DNA of 64,000 bases from an uncultured Selenomonadaceae bacterium. GTDB taxonomy: Bacteria; Bacillota; Negativicutes; Selenomonadales; Selenomonadaceae. The position numbers and the translations under genes were made by a program. This document shows, in pieces, positions 29,422-39,428 of this stretch (position 1 is the stretch's first letter; the number at the start of each line of letters is the position of its first letter). The notes beneath the pieces are model-generated. The model saw only the letters and a list, made by a program, of their open reading frames with translations, had not been told where the DNA came from and did no database searches. The DNA is taken from NCBI GenBank assembly GCA_905234195.1, contig CAJOFR010000001.1, positions 35,057 to 99,056 of the forward strand, read 5' to 3'.

Positions 29422-30597
29422 ATGAATTTGATAAATCGACCTTTGTACATAGAAAGACTAAAAAAATTGCGTGAACGTGACGAGATAAAAATTCTGGTCG
29501 GAGCGCGCGGTGTAGGTAAAACTTCAATTTTAGATTTATTTGCACAAAATTTATTAATGACCGGAATTAAGCGCGAAAATATAATCCGGATAGACCTCGA
29601 CACGCTGGAATTTCATAATTTAAAAAGGGAGGAGGAATTTTACGATCTCCTCATCACACAAATTTCAAAAAAAGAAAAAAATTTTTTATTGATAGATGAA
29701 ATAAGTAGAGTTAATAATTGGCAATTAGTTATTGATAAAATAAAAAAAGAATTTGAAACAGATATATACATTACCAGCTCTATAAAAATTTCAGATTTAA
29801 AATTTTCTTCAATATTATTAAATATTTTACCACTGTCATTTAGGGAATTTCAAACTTTCTATAAAACATCCGAGATCTTGACACTTCAAGATCAATTTGA
29901 ACTTTATCTAAAAATAGGGGGAATGCCAGCTACAATCCAAATGAGTTCCAATGCTTCAGCATTGGCATCGACGTTGACAAATAATTTTTCTTCATCACTT
30001 TTGCAAGACGTTTTCATTGGAAGCAAAATTACGGATTTTACCTTGATGACGAATTTGACAAAAAAACTCTCCGAACAAGCTGGAATAGTTCATTCGTTTA
30101 ATAGCATAAGTAAATTATTCAACGACAAGCCTGCCGTCCGTACGATAGAAAATTACACTGCCAATTTACTTCGATCTCATCTGTTTTACTCAATTCCTGT
30201 GAAGGATTTCAATAGTTCGCATGTTCTTTCTCGTTACACGAAATACTATCCTGTTGACTTCGGCTACAGAAATTTGATACTTGGCGATCAATTTTATACA
30301 CAAGAAATTTTGGAAACTGTCGTTTATTTTGAACTTTTACGTCTGGGAGTAGACGTATCCGGTTGCCGAATCGGTAAATCAATTGTTCTTCAAGCTGACC
30401 GTAAGGAATTAGATGACAAAATTTATATCAATGTCGTAAAAAATACAAACATTAAGGACAAAGGGGCACCATACTCACCACTTCGTTCAATTAAAAATTT
30501 ATTTGCAAAATGGGTTATTACTGCGGAAGAAAATATTTCAAATTCTGCAGATGGTATAAAAGTTACAAATATTTTAGATTTTCTCATGTCTGAATAA
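29422..30597 (+). CDS. AAA-like ATPase, AAA_14/DUF4143 family
   Basis: Walker A GARGVGKTS, Walker B FLLIDEIS, LPLSFREFQTF; paralogous layout to 32720..33922. Confidence 0.82.
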   Translation: MNLINRPLYIERLKKLRERDEIKILVGARGVGKTSILDLFAQNLLMTGIKRENIIRIDLDTLEFHNLKREEEFYDLLITQISKKEKNFLLIDEISRVNNWQLVIDKIKKEFETDIYITSSIKISDLKFSSILLNILPLSFREFQTFYKTSEILTLQDQFELYLKIGGMPATIQMSSNASALASTLTNNFSSSLLQDVFIGSKITDFTLMTNLTKKLSEQAGIVHSFNSISKLFNDKPAVRTIENYTANLLRSHLFYSIPVKDFNSSHVLSRYTKYYPVDFGYRNLILGDQFYTQEILETVVYFELLRLGVDVSGCRIGKSIVLQADRKELDDKIYINVVKNTNIKDKGAPYSPLRSIKNLFAKWVITAEENISNSADGIKVTNILDFLMSE

Positions 30598-30610
30598 CTT
30601 CCCGTTAAGC

Positions 30611-30648
30611 AAAAAACCTCAACAAATAAATGTTGAGGTTAATTTTTT
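30611..30648. terminator. Terminator between convergent genes
   Basis: AACCTCAACA-6 nt-TGTTGAGGTT perfect stem, then AATTTTTT. Confidence 0.8.
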
Positions 30649-30689
30649 ATAATTATGCACTTTAAAAATTATATTCTCTTTTAGAGCTT

Positions 30690-31568
30690 TCATTCTTCAA
30701 TAATGAAAGTGTACCCTGCATCAAAGGATTCGCTAACAAGAAGTTTGATTATACCATCTTTTTCAGCAATATCGCCCATGAAGTCATCAAAATCAGCATG
30801 ACCGAGCCAAGGTTCAATACAAAGAAACGGTGCTCCGCCTTGAGCCGGAGTCCAAATTCCCCAAAAAGGGAATCCCTTAGCTCGAATTTTTATAGATTTA
30901 CTACCTTTACGAGAGCAAAGCGAAATCTCATCAGATTTCAAATTATCGAAGACAAGAGCGTCGCTTTTGAAAATATCATAGTTCAAATTAAGCTCATTAC
31001 CATCAATCGTTGGAATTCTTTCATGTGAAAGAGTTCCAGAAGGAGATAATAAAATGCGGCTAGAATTTTCAGCAACATTAAATTTAAGATAATAGTCTTC
31101 GAAAGATTCGTTTTCCAAAATTGGGCATTTAAGTGCAGGATGGGCTCCAATTGAAAAATATATGTCTTTATCATCGACATTTCTAACTGTCCATATAACT
31201 TCAATTTTATTTGATTTTAGAATATAAGCTACTTCAAGCTGAAATTTATAAGGATATACCTTAAGAGTTTCACTACTCCAATTCAGTTGAAAAGTGATTT
31301 CGTCGACAGTTTCACGAATACATGTAAAATTTGAAATTCTTCCAAAACCGTGTTGAGGCAATTCAAATTCTCTACCTTCAGCACGGTATTTCCCACCTAC
31401 CAGCTTGCCGACAATCGGAAAAAGTACGGGAGAAGTATATCTCCACCATTTGGGGTCACCGTCGAAGAGATAGTCTGTGCCATTCATCGAACTTTTGATT
31501 GATTTTAACTCGGCTCCATAATCTTCGACAGTCACCGTGAGAATCTCATTTTTTAAGGTATGCAACAT
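30690..31568 (-). CDS. Aldose 1-epimerase family protein (GalM-like)
   Basis: LKSIKSSMNGTDYLFDGDPKWWRYTSPVLFPIVGKL; PQHGFGR; SIGAHPAL. Confidence 0.92.
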   Translation of the reverse strand: MLHTLKNEILTVTVEDYGAELKSIKSSMNGTDYLFDGDPKWWRYTSPVLFPIVGKLVGGKYRAEGREFELPQHGFGRISNFTCIRETVDEITFQLNWSSETLKVYPYKFQLEVAYILKSNKIEVIWTVRNVDDKDIYFSIGAHPALKCPILENESFEDYYLKFNVAENSSRILLSPSGTLSHERIPTIDGNELNLNYDIFKSDALVFDNLKSDEISLCSRKGSKSIKIRAKGFPFWGIWTPAQGGAPFLCIEPWLGHADFDDFMGDIAEKDGIIKLLVSESFDAGYTFIIEE

Positions 31569-31624
31569 ATCTATACCTCCCTAGAAATCAATTGATCTGA
31601 TTTAAAATTATAAAAACTTGCCGA

Positions 31625-32188
31625 CTATTCCTTGCCGTATGTTTTCTTAAAGGCATAACAATATCCGACCTCAAAACATTCCTCCAAGAAATTTCTACCT
31701 GCACTATTCTCCAGTTCATCCAAGTTATTCTTCCTCCGGGAAGAATTGTAAATATTTTCACCATCAAAGAAAAATGTTTGAATAGTTGCCTTCGAATTTT
31801 GGGGAGAAATATTTTTTCCAATCGGAAAAATGTGCTGTTCCCAGCTACATTCTTTTTTTGAGTTTTTTATAATTTTCAACGAATATCTATCCAGAAAGTA
31901 AGCATTTCCATTGAAAAAGGCAACAAAAACATGATTTTTATCATTGAAAATTCTCTTTGGGTCAGATGGCGACAAACGCTCACCCCTAAGAGATAAAAGT
32001 TTCATTTTTGTTTCAAACTCCTCAAACTCACTCCAATCGCTACCGATTGAAGTATTCTTTGCTGGATTTTCTTTTTCGATATTTTTTTCAATTTTGATTT
32101 TTGGCAAGTCGTACGCTGCCTCTACCATACCTGAAAAAAAGACCAACGAGACTAAAATAGCGTTTATTGTAAATCGTAACAATTCCAA
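31625..32188 (-). CDS. Hypothetical secreted protein
   Basis: Signal-peptide-like ELLRFTINAILVSLVFFSGMVEA; probable TTG start one base after the YopX-like stop. Confidence 0.6.
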   Translation of the reverse strand: MELLRFTINAILVSLVFFSGMVEAAYDLPKIKIEKNIEKENPAKNTSIGSDWSEFEEFETKMKLLSLRGERLSPSDPKRIFNDKNHVFVAFFNGNAYFLDRYSLKIIKNSKKECSWEQHIFPIGKNISPQNSKATIQTFFFDGENIYNSSRRKNNLDELENSAGRNFLEECFEVGYCYAFKKTYGKE

Positions 32189-32189
32189 C

Positions 32190-32672
32190 TCACTTCCTGT
32201 TATACGTAATCGATTCAACGATACCCACCTTTTGAAAATCATCGACATTATTTTTCGGAGCAGATATTTTTTTCAGCAAATGCGGATGCTCAAAGCAATT
32301 ACCTAAAATTTTCAATTTCCAATTTTTAATGTCATATAACGGTCGAATATCATCGCTCTTATCATGACGTACAACAAAACAGCCATGAAAAAATTCTACC
32401 AGCCCTATCTTGCCATCGTCGAACGAAATAATGTCATCTTCGTAAATTTCCAACCCTTCGCTGTCTAAAAGTCCGGTGAACTGACCTATGGTTTCAGCTT
32501 CAACACGATAACCTTCGTAACCATTTTCGTAAACAAAAATATGAGCCTGCGGACCGGGATCGCCGTAAGTTCCGCGCTTCAAATAAAAACCATAAATCCA
32601 AACTCTATTGGTTTCACCGCTAAATATTTGAAAAGTCTTTAGACCGCGATACTTAATCTCACGTTCAGCCAT
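32190..32672 (-). CDS. YopX family protein (phage-associated family)
   Basis: EIKYRGLKTFQ...VWIYGFYL; IGQFTGLLDSEGLEIYEDDIISF. Confidence 0.8.
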   Translation of the reverse strand: MAEREIKYRGLKTFQIFSGETNRVWIYGFYLKRGTYGDPGPQAHIFVYENGYEGYRVEAETIGQFTGLLDSEGLEIYEDDIISFDDGKIGLVEFFHGCFVVRHDKSDDIRPLYDIKNWKLKILGNCFEHPHLLKKISAPKNNVDDFQKVGIVESITYNRK

Positions 32673-32719
32673 AATAAACACTCCTCATTTAACAGTTTAC
32701 GCAATTTTACTACAGCTCA

Positions 32720-33922
32720 CTATTTACTTAACAAAAAATCCGTTATGGTGATGTTTTTAACGCTACCTTTTAATTTAACAGGTTTCAAAGAAATCAACAG
32801 TTTATTGGCACTTTCAGGTAATTTGTGTAGAGGTCTTAGCAACTTTCCTAGAGAAGATTTTTTATCTGTAGCAAGAACTTGAATGTAAATTTCTTCGTTT
32901 GCCGAAACAGCCAGAAAATCTATCGTCATTTTCCCAAGTCGAGCGCAATAAATTTCGTACCCGCGACTCCAAAGCTCCGTGAAAATAACATTTTTCATCA
33001 ACGCCATTTCATCAAAGCGGCTGAAATTCAACAACGCATTGCAAATTCCGGTATCCACACAGTAAAAACTCTCCGCGCCATTCAAAAAAGCGTCTTTTTT
33101 TATGTCATATCGACGAATTTTCTTAAAAAGACCTATCTCATCAGTCAATTTTAAATAATTTTCCAGAGTGAAAGAGGTAGTTTTGCGATTACTCTCAAGC
33201 AGATAATCGTTTATCGCATTAGGTCTTATGGGTTGCCCAATATTTAGCGCGAGGAATTGCATGATGGCGTTGAACACGTCGGAATCTCTTAGGGAATACA
33301 CTCTGATAATATCCTTGAAAATAGCTTCGTAATATAGCCCCGCCACTAAACGCTCTTTTATTTTTTTTGTTTCAGTACCTTCGGCAACAATCGGCATCCC
33401 ACCAAAATTCAAATAATCACGAAAAATCGCTAAATTAGCTACATCTGAATTTTCATAAACCTGAACGTTCTTTGAAGATATTTCTGCATACTCGCTGAAA
33501 GACAACGGGGACACGCGAATAATATCAAAATTGTCGGGCAAAAGCGGAGCTATCTTGTTCACTAGGACATTCTCGTTTGAACCGGTCAAGTAAATTTCTA
33601 CCGGTGCTCCCAAAAAGAACGCATTAACGGCCTTTTCCCATCCCGCGACAAGTTGAATTTCGTCAAAAAGAAGATACGCATGATCCAAATTTTCTATTTT
33701 TTCATTGACATACATGTATAACTGCTGGAAATTTGATAAACTCTCGGTCTCTTCAAAATTTATGAAGACAATCTCTTCTTCCGAAACTCCACTAAATTTT
33801 AAATGATCCATGAAAATTTTCAACAAGGTAGTTTTTCCCGTGCCGCGAAAACCCGTTATCAATTTAATCGAGAAATTTTTTTGAAGTTCCAACATCTTTT
33901 CTAAATATACTGCGCGATTCAA
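32720..33922 (-). CDS. AAA-like ATPase, AAA_14/DUF4143 family
   Basis: Walker A GFRGTGKTT; AYLLFDEIQLVAGWEKAVN; IYLTGSNENVL; VSPLSFSEYAEI. Confidence 0.9.
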   Translation of the reverse strand: MNRAVYLEKMLELQKNFSIKLITGFRGTGKTTLLKIFMDHLKFSGVSEEEIVFINFEETESLSNFQQLYMYVNEKIENLDHAYLLFDEIQLVAGWEKAVNAFFLGAPVEIYLTGSNENVLVNKIAPLLPDNFDIIRVSPLSFSEYAEISSKNVQVYENSDVANLAIFRDYLNFGGMPIVAEGTETKKIKERLVAGLYYEAIFKDIIRVYSLRDSDVFNAIMQFLALNIGQPIRPNAINDYLLESNRKTTSFTLENYLKLTDEIGLFKKIRRYDIKKDAFLNGAESFYCVDTGICNALLNFSRFDEMALMKNVIFTELWSRGYEIYCARLGKMTIDFLAVSANEEIYIQVLATDKKSSLGKLLRPLHKLPESANKLLISLKPVKLKGSVKNITITDFLLSK

Positions 33923-34036
33923 CTTTTCTCACCACACCGTCGAAAATTACTTTGGAGTATTTTACAACATTACATAATTATTTTCAAGGAATATAGCGAA
34001 ATAAACTTAAAATATTATTTATAATTGAAGATTTTT

Positions 34037-34056
34037 TTATTTCACGCACGAAATAA
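34037..34056. promoter_or_regulatory. Operator-like inverted repeat upstream of mreB
   Basis: TTATTTC-ACGCAC-GAAATAA, 7-bp perfect arms. Confidence 0.4.
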
Positions 34057-34147
34057 CTTTTATTGACATGTCCTTTACAAATTCTAAATCGGCTGATAAA
34101 ATAACCTTGTTGAAATATTTCAGACGCATTTTATATATCCGTTCGCA

Positions 34148-34175
34148 TTGCAAAGTAAAATAAATGTGGTAAAAT
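34148..34175 (+). promoter_or_regulatory. Candidate promoter of mreB operon
   Basis: TTGCAA-16 nt-TAAAAT. Confidence 0.45.
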
Positions 34176-34252
34176 GTTTCCGTTACAAGTCAGTTTGACT
34201 TTGACAGTAGATAGAAATTCCCACCGGTTTAATGAAGGGAGTAGTTAGGTAA

Positions 34253-35290
34253 ATGTTTGGATTGTTTGGTGGATCGCGAGACATGGGCATTGACCTTGGG
34301 ACGGCTAATACGCTCGTTCATGTTAAGGGTCGCGGAATTGTCCTGCGCGAACCTTCAGTCGTTGCTATAGAGCGTGATACAGGTGGAGTGTTGGCGGTCG
34401 GGGACGAGGCCAAGAGAATGATTGGTCGCACGCCCGGAAATATAATCGCCATTCGTCCTATGAAAGATGGCGTTATTGCTGATTTTGATGTGACGCAGAC
34501 GATGCTTAAGTATTTTATTCGGAAGGCGATGAACACAAAATCTTTCGTACGTCCTCGAGTGGTTGTCGGGGTTCCTTCCGGCGTTACTGAAGTCGAAAAA
34601 CGCGCCGTTATAGACGCTGCGCAACAGGCAGGTGCGCGAGAGGCCTATTTAATCGAGGAGCCTATGGCAGCGGCGATAGGGGCCGGTCTTCCCGTCGAAG
34701 AGGCAACGGGAAATATGGTAGTCGATATAGGCGGCGGTACAACGGAAATTGCAGTTATTTCGCTCGGAGGAATTGTGACAAGCCGTTCTATCCGAATTGG
34801 CGGCGACGAAATGGATTCTTCAATCGTTCAGTACATTAAGAGACTTTATAATTTGATGATTGGCGAGCGCACGGCTGAAGAAATTAAAATTAACGTCGGG
34901 ACAGCGATTGTGACGCCTAAAACCGAAAAAACAATGGAAATTCGCGGCAGGGATCTTGTGAGCGGTTTGCCCAAAACTTTGACGATTAAATCCAGTGAAG
35001 TTCGTGAGGCTTTGGGAGATCCAATTTACAAAATTGTTGACGCCGTGAAAGGAACTCTTGAGAAAACGCCACCCGAATTGGCCGCTGATGTTATGGATCA
35101 CGGAATTATGATGACGGGTGGCGGGGCTCTTCTTTCAAATCTCGACAAATTAATTTCTCAAGAAACCGGGATGCCCGTCCTTGTCGCCGAGGACTCTTTG
35201 AGTTGCGTCGGGGAAGGAACGGGCAGAGCACTTGAGGATTTAAATCTTTTGAAAAGAGTAGTAATGACTTCAAAGAAATTGAGACAATGA
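34253..35290 (+). CDS. mreB: Rod shape-determining protein MreB
   Basis: [45 protein letters not shown]. Confidence 0.98.
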   Translation: MFGLFGGSRDMGIDLGTANTLVHVKGRGIVLREPSVVAIERDTGGVLAVGDEAKRMIGRTPGNIIAIRPMKDGVIADFDVTQTMLKYFIRKAMNTKSFVRPRVVVGVPSGVTEVEKRAVIDAAQQAGAREAYLIEEPMAAAIGAGLPVEEATGNMVVDIGGGTTEIAVISLGGIVTSRSIRIGGDEMDSSIVQYIKRLYNLMIGERTAEEIKINVGTAIVTPKTEKTMEIRGRDLVSGLPKTLTIKSSEVREALGDPIYKIVDAVKGTLEKTPPELAADVMDHGIMMTGGGALLSNLDKLISQETGMPVLVAEDSLSCVGEGTGRALEDLNLLKRVVMTSKKLRQ

Positions 35291-36267
35291 GAAATTTTAC
35301 TCGTAAAAAAAATAACCCCGTAAGAAAAATTATCGCATTGATTGTAGTTTTCGTCGTGGTTTTTTGTTCTATTTTTTTGGCGTCGAAAGGGAAACTTGAA
35401 TTTAAAATTGCAGATAAGGCAACAATGGGCGTGCTTTCTCCTTTTCAGAATGGTTTTGCGTGGATTGGTAGCAAGATAATCCTTCTGAAAGATACGGTCA
35501 TAGAAATTCAGAATTTGCACGAACAGAACAATCAGTTGAGGAAAGAAGTTGAGCTTTTGCGCGCACAAAATCTTACTGCTTCGGAATTTGCCGCCGAAAA
35601 TCAAAGGCTTCGCGCATTGCTCGGCTACAAACAAGTCTCGACACAATTCGATCTTGTTGCCGCAAGTGTTGTTGGGCGTGAGGCTGCGACTTGGTCTAGA
35701 GTTATTTTGATAAATCGCGGCACAATCGACGGCATTGCGGACAACATGACGGTCGTCACCGAGATGGGGCTCGTCGGGCATGTGCTGGAGGCGGGCGTCA
35801 ATACTTCAAAAGTGCAACTTATGCTGGACGCGCGCTCTTCAGTCGGAACGATTATTCAAAGACCGGAATCGCGTGTGGCGGGGATTGTTGAAGGCGATAT
35901 GAATAATCCAAATAGTCCGCGCATGATCAATATCCCAAAAGACGCAGATGTGCAAGTAAACGATATTGTGGTGACTTCCGGTTTTGGCGGGATTTATCCG
36001 AAAGGGATTGTCGTCGGCAAAATTAAAGATATTCACAACGACGAAGGAGGCTTGCTGAAGTATGGAATTGTTGAGACTTCGGTAAATTTTGAAAAATTAG
36101 AGGATGTCGCCGTCATAGTTGCGTCACGCGAAGCACCACCTGAACCTTTGAAACCCCCCGAACAAACTCCAGGCACTGAAACAGATCTCGAACAAAATGC
36201 AGAACAGACTCAGGAGGAACAACGACAGGAATTTAGTTCGGATTTTGCCGGAGGTGACGAGGAGTGA
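35287..36267 (+). CDS. mreC: Rod shape-determining protein MreC
   Basis: N-terminal TM, coiled coil, MreC beta domain ([19 protein letters not shown]); P/E/Q-rich tail. Confidence 0.95.
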   Translation: MRNFTRKKNNPVRKIIALIVVFVVVFCSIFLASKGKLEFKIADKATMGVLSPFQNGFAWIGSKIILLKDTVIEIQNLHEQNNQLRKEVELLRAQNLTASEFAAENQRLRALLGYKQVSTQFDLVAASVVGREAATWSRVILINRGTIDGIADNMTVVTEMGLVGHVLEAGVNTSKVQLMLDARSSVGTIIQRPESRVAGIVEGDMNNPNSPRMINIPKDADVQVNDIVVTSGFGGIYPKGIVVGKIKDIHNDEGGLLKYGIVETSVNFEKLEDVAVIVASREAPPEPLKPPEQTPGTETDLEQNAEQTQEEQRQEFSSDFAGGDEE

Positions 36268-36758
36268 AAATGGTCGTCTCGTGGGCGATAATTATCGTGC
36301 TGTTGTACGCCGCACAAACGTCGCTCTTCACTTTCGTTGACTATAACGGGGTCAGCGTCAATTTAATGCTTTTACTGACGGTTTCAGTAGCACTTGTGCA
36401 CGGATATTGGAAGGGCGTCGCGATGGGCTTTGTAACCGGCTTAATACAGGATTTAACTATGGGGGATTTTTTTGGGTGCGCAATTTTTAGCTACATGATA
36501 ATAGGACTCGTCGCCGGAAGATTATCGCCCAGAATTTTTAAGGATCAATTCATTTTTCCGCTTTTGGGCGCGCCAATAGCCGTTGTCGTACATTTTTTTA
36601 TAATGATTGGATTTATATTTTTTCTTGGGTACCAAATTGATCTCCTGTACATGCTACAAGCGATTCTGTTACCGCTGATTTTTTATCAACTTGTATTCGC
36701 TATTCCGGTCTATAAAATTGTATTTGATTTTGATGAATTTACGCAACGTCACGGTTAA
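36264..36758 (+). CDS. mreD: Rod shape-determining protein MreD
   Basis: Multi-TM protein overlapping mreC by 4 bp. Confidence 0.88.
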   Translation: MKMVVSWAIIIVLLYAAQTSLFTFVDYNGVSVNLMLLLTVSVALVHGYWKGVAMGFVTGLIQDLTMGDFFGCAIFSYMIIGLVAGRLSPRIFKDQFIFPLLGAPIAVVVHFFIMIGFIFFLGYQIDLLYMLQAILLPLIFYQLVFAIPVYKIVFDFDEFTQRHG

Positions 36759-36837
36759 TTAAATTTCAAGTAAATAATTTTTTTACAGTCGGAAAAATTA
36801 GTTCTTGTTTCAAATTTTTGTTGAAAGAGGATTTTTT

Positions 36838-38625
36838 GTGATAGAAAATAAAGATGATGATGAGTATCTCGGACGACTAAAACCGCTCACTTTTTTAATG
36901 ACGCTGGTGATTATCGTGCTGATAGTTCGCGTCGGATATTTGCAGATTTACGAAGGGGAATATTACGCCAATCTTGCGGATGGAAATCGTATCAGAATTA
37001 TCCCCACCGTTGCTCCGCGCGGAACTTTTTTTGACAGGAACGGGCAGTTACTTGTTACCAATCGTCCTGGTTTTGCTGTATCACTTTTGCCTTTGACAGA
37101 GCCTATTTCTCCTGAAGTTGTCGGGAGAATTTCCAAACTTTTGAACGTTCCTGTGGAGGATATTCAGAAAAAAATCGACGCCCATGTTGGTTTCGACCCG
37201 ATAAGGATTAAACAGGATGTGACGCCGGATATTGTCACGATTGTTGAAGAGCAAAAAGATGCGTATCCTGGCGTCGTGATTGAAGTGCAGCCCATTCGGA
37301 ATTATATTCTCAAGCAGGAAGGTGCTCATACTTTTGGCTATGTGAGTGAGATTTCCGACGCTGAACTTGAAGCGAAAAAATCGGAAGGTTATCGCTCCGG
37401 AGATATGATTGGAAAATTTGGGCTGGAAAGAGTTTATGACAAAGAACTTCGCGGCGAAAATGGCGGCGAGCAGGTTGAAGTTGACGTCGCCGGAAAACCT
37501 GTCCAAATTTTGGGCAAAAAAGAACCTACGCCAGGTTACGATTTAGTTTTGACGATTGATCGCGATTTACAGGTTGCCACTGAACAGGCAGTCGACTCAA
37601 TTCTTGCTGATATTCAAGCTAACGCCGCCGCTGCTGTGGTTTTGAATCCGCAAAATGGCGAAGTTCTTGCTATGGTTTCGCGTCCCGCTTTCGACCCGAA
37701 TCTTTTTGCGCACGGAATATCAAACAAAGATTGGGACGCGATTAACACAAATCCTTTTCACCCTATGGATAACAAATCTATAACCGGCGAATATCCTCCA
37801 GGCTCGACTTTTAAAATCGTCACTGGGACTGCCGCGCTTGCTTCGGGAAAAGTTACCCCTTATGAGCAAATTTTTGACAGCGGACAACATTGGCTCATAC
37901 CTAAAGGCAATGCGAGTGGGGAGGCACTCGGCTGGCTAGATTTTCACGCCGCACTTGCGCATTCGGACAATGTCTATTTTTACGAGATGGGTAATCGGCT
38001 TGGCGTGGATCTTCTCGGTTATTATGCAAAAATGTTCGGGCTGGGCGAAGTCACCGGCATTGATTTGCCTTATGAATCTCCAGGGCTCGTTGCAAGCAAG
38101 GAATACAAAATGGAAGTTTACGGCGATGAATGGTACTTGTCGGAAACTTTCGACGCCGCTATAGGTCAAGGTTTTAATCTTGTAACTCCTCTTCAAGCGG
38201 CGATGGTTATGGGCGAAATCGCCGCAAATGGCAACAGATTTAAGCCGCATGTGGTCAAAAGAATCGTCACGCAAAATGGCGAAGTTATCAAGGAATTTCA
38301 ACCCGAACTTTCAGGGCGGCTTGACGTTGATCAAAGCATTATTCAGCTTGTTCAAAATGCCTTGCACGAAGTAACTAAAACCGGCACTGCCGCAAGAAAT
38401 TTTAGCGATTTTCCCTACGAAATAGCAGGCAAAACGGGTACCGCTGAAAATTCTCAAGGGCGCGATCACGGTTGGTTTGTGGCTTACGCGCCTTTTGAAA
38501 ATCCGACCGTCAGCGTTGCGGTTATCGTCGAGCAGGGTGGTTTTGGCGCATCCAGCGCAGTTCCTATTGGTAGAAAAATTCTTGAAGCGGCTTTTGAAAT
38601 TCAAGCTCAACGTGGTAATTTTTGA
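36838..38625 (+). CDS. mrdA: Penicillin-binding protein 2
   Basis: APRGTFFDRNGQLLVTNRPGF; GEYPPGSTFKIVTG (SxxK); AGKTGTAEN (KTG); start trimmed to GTG with SD. Confidence 0.95.
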   Translation: MIENKDDDEYLGRLKPLTFLMTLVIIVLIVRVGYLQIYEGEYYANLADGNRIRIIPTVAPRGTFFDRNGQLLVTNRPGFAVSLLPLTEPISPEVVGRISKLLNVPVEDIQKKIDAHVGFDPIRIKQDVTPDIVTIVEEQKDAYPGVVIEVQPIRNYILKQEGAHTFGYVSEISDAELEAKKSEGYRSGDMIGKFGLERVYDKELRGENGGEQVEVDVAGKPVQILGKKEPTPGYDLVLTIDRDLQVATEQAVDSILADIQANAAAAVVLNPQNGEVLAMVSRPAFDPNLFAHGISNKDWDAINTNPFHPMDNKSITGEYPPGSTFKIVTGTAALASGKVTPYEQIFDSGQHWLIPKGNASGEALGWLDFHAALAHSDNVYFYEMGNRLGVDLLGYYAKMFGLGEVTGIDLPYESPGLVASKEYKMEVYGDEWYLSETFDAAIGQGFNLVTPLQAAMVMGEIAANGNRFKPHVVKRIVTQNGEVIKEFQPELSGRLDVDQSIIQLVQNALHEVTKTGTAARNFSDFPYEIAGKTGTAENSQGRDHGWFVAYAPFENPTVSVAVIVEQGGFGASSAVPIGRKILEAAFEIQAQRGNF

Positions 38626-38771
38626 AAAAATATTTTTATTCGGAGCGGCACTTGTCGCTTTTTTTGTTTTATTGTCAACTGTCAATCCCTGAAAAAAAAC
38701 TGTAAAAACTCTGGAATTTCTTTGCAATTTATGTATAATATAACAGGAATTATCGATTTTTATTTAGGCGG

Positions 38772-39410
38772 GTGATTGATTTGAATGACATTGTTAAAAT
38801 TAAGGGGCTGAAATCGGGGCTTCAGCTCAGCTTTGCCAAAGGGGCAAGCTTTGACGATGTTCAGGCTAATCTTTTGGACAAGCTCGAAACCGGAAATAAA
38901 TTTTTTATACGCGGCACGACGGTTTTTGTCCCGAAAGATTTTTTTGCCGAAGAGCAAAACGAAAAACTTCGTCGAATGTTCCATCGGCATGGCATGCTTT
39001 TTAGCACCGAATTAAAGTCCCCGAGTTTTTCTGCACCTCCAAAAAATCCTGCGACTAAACCGAAAAGCGAGCCGGAAAAAGTTCAGCCGATGGTTGTTAT
39101 CAATCGGACAGTTCGCGGAGGGCAGGAGATAAAAACGGAGTCTTCAGTTCTGATTTTGGGGAATGTGAATCCCGGCGCGCAGGTTATTGCCGGCGGCAGT
39201 ATCGATATTCGCGGGACATGTCGCGGTATAGTCCACGCGGGTGCTTTCGGGGACGAGACTGCTTGTGTTGTGGCTGACAGGCTCATGCCGCTCCAGATTC
39301 GCATTGCCGACGTAGTTGCGCGTTCGCCGGATGAAATGGAAAAGGCCGACCACGCTGAACGAGCTTCCATTAAAAATGGACATATTGTTTTTGAACCGAT
39401 TATAAGGTAA
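38772..39410 (+). CDS. minC: Septum site-determining protein MinC
   Basis: C-terminal beta-helix (VLILGNVNPGAQVIAGGSIDIRGTCRGIVHAGAFGD); precedes minD. Confidence 0.93.
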   Translation: MIDLNDIVKIKGLKSGLQLSFAKGASFDDVQANLLDKLETGNKFFIRGTTVFVPKDFFAEEQNEKLRRMFHRHGMLFSTELKSPSFSAPPKNPATKPKSEPEKVQPMVVINRTVRGGQEIKTESSVLILGNVNPGAQVIAGGSIDIRGTCRGIVHAGAFGDETACVVADRLMPLQIRIADVVARSPDEMEKADHAERASIKNGHIVFEPIIR

Positions 39411-39428
39411 AATATCGGGGGTTTATTT

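Noticed and set aside
31308-31326. 15-bp match GTTTCACGAATACAT shared with the parS region at 11905
   Set aside because: Inside the galM-like coding region; a match of this length between two places is expected by chance in 64 kb of A+T-rich DNA.
32190-32672. YopX gene as evidence of a prophage
   Set aside because: No integrase, terminase, capsid or other phage structural genes in the window; at most a remnant or stray gene.
35158-35781. 207-aa minus-strand ORF
   Set aside because: Antisense to mreB/mreC; shadow ORF.
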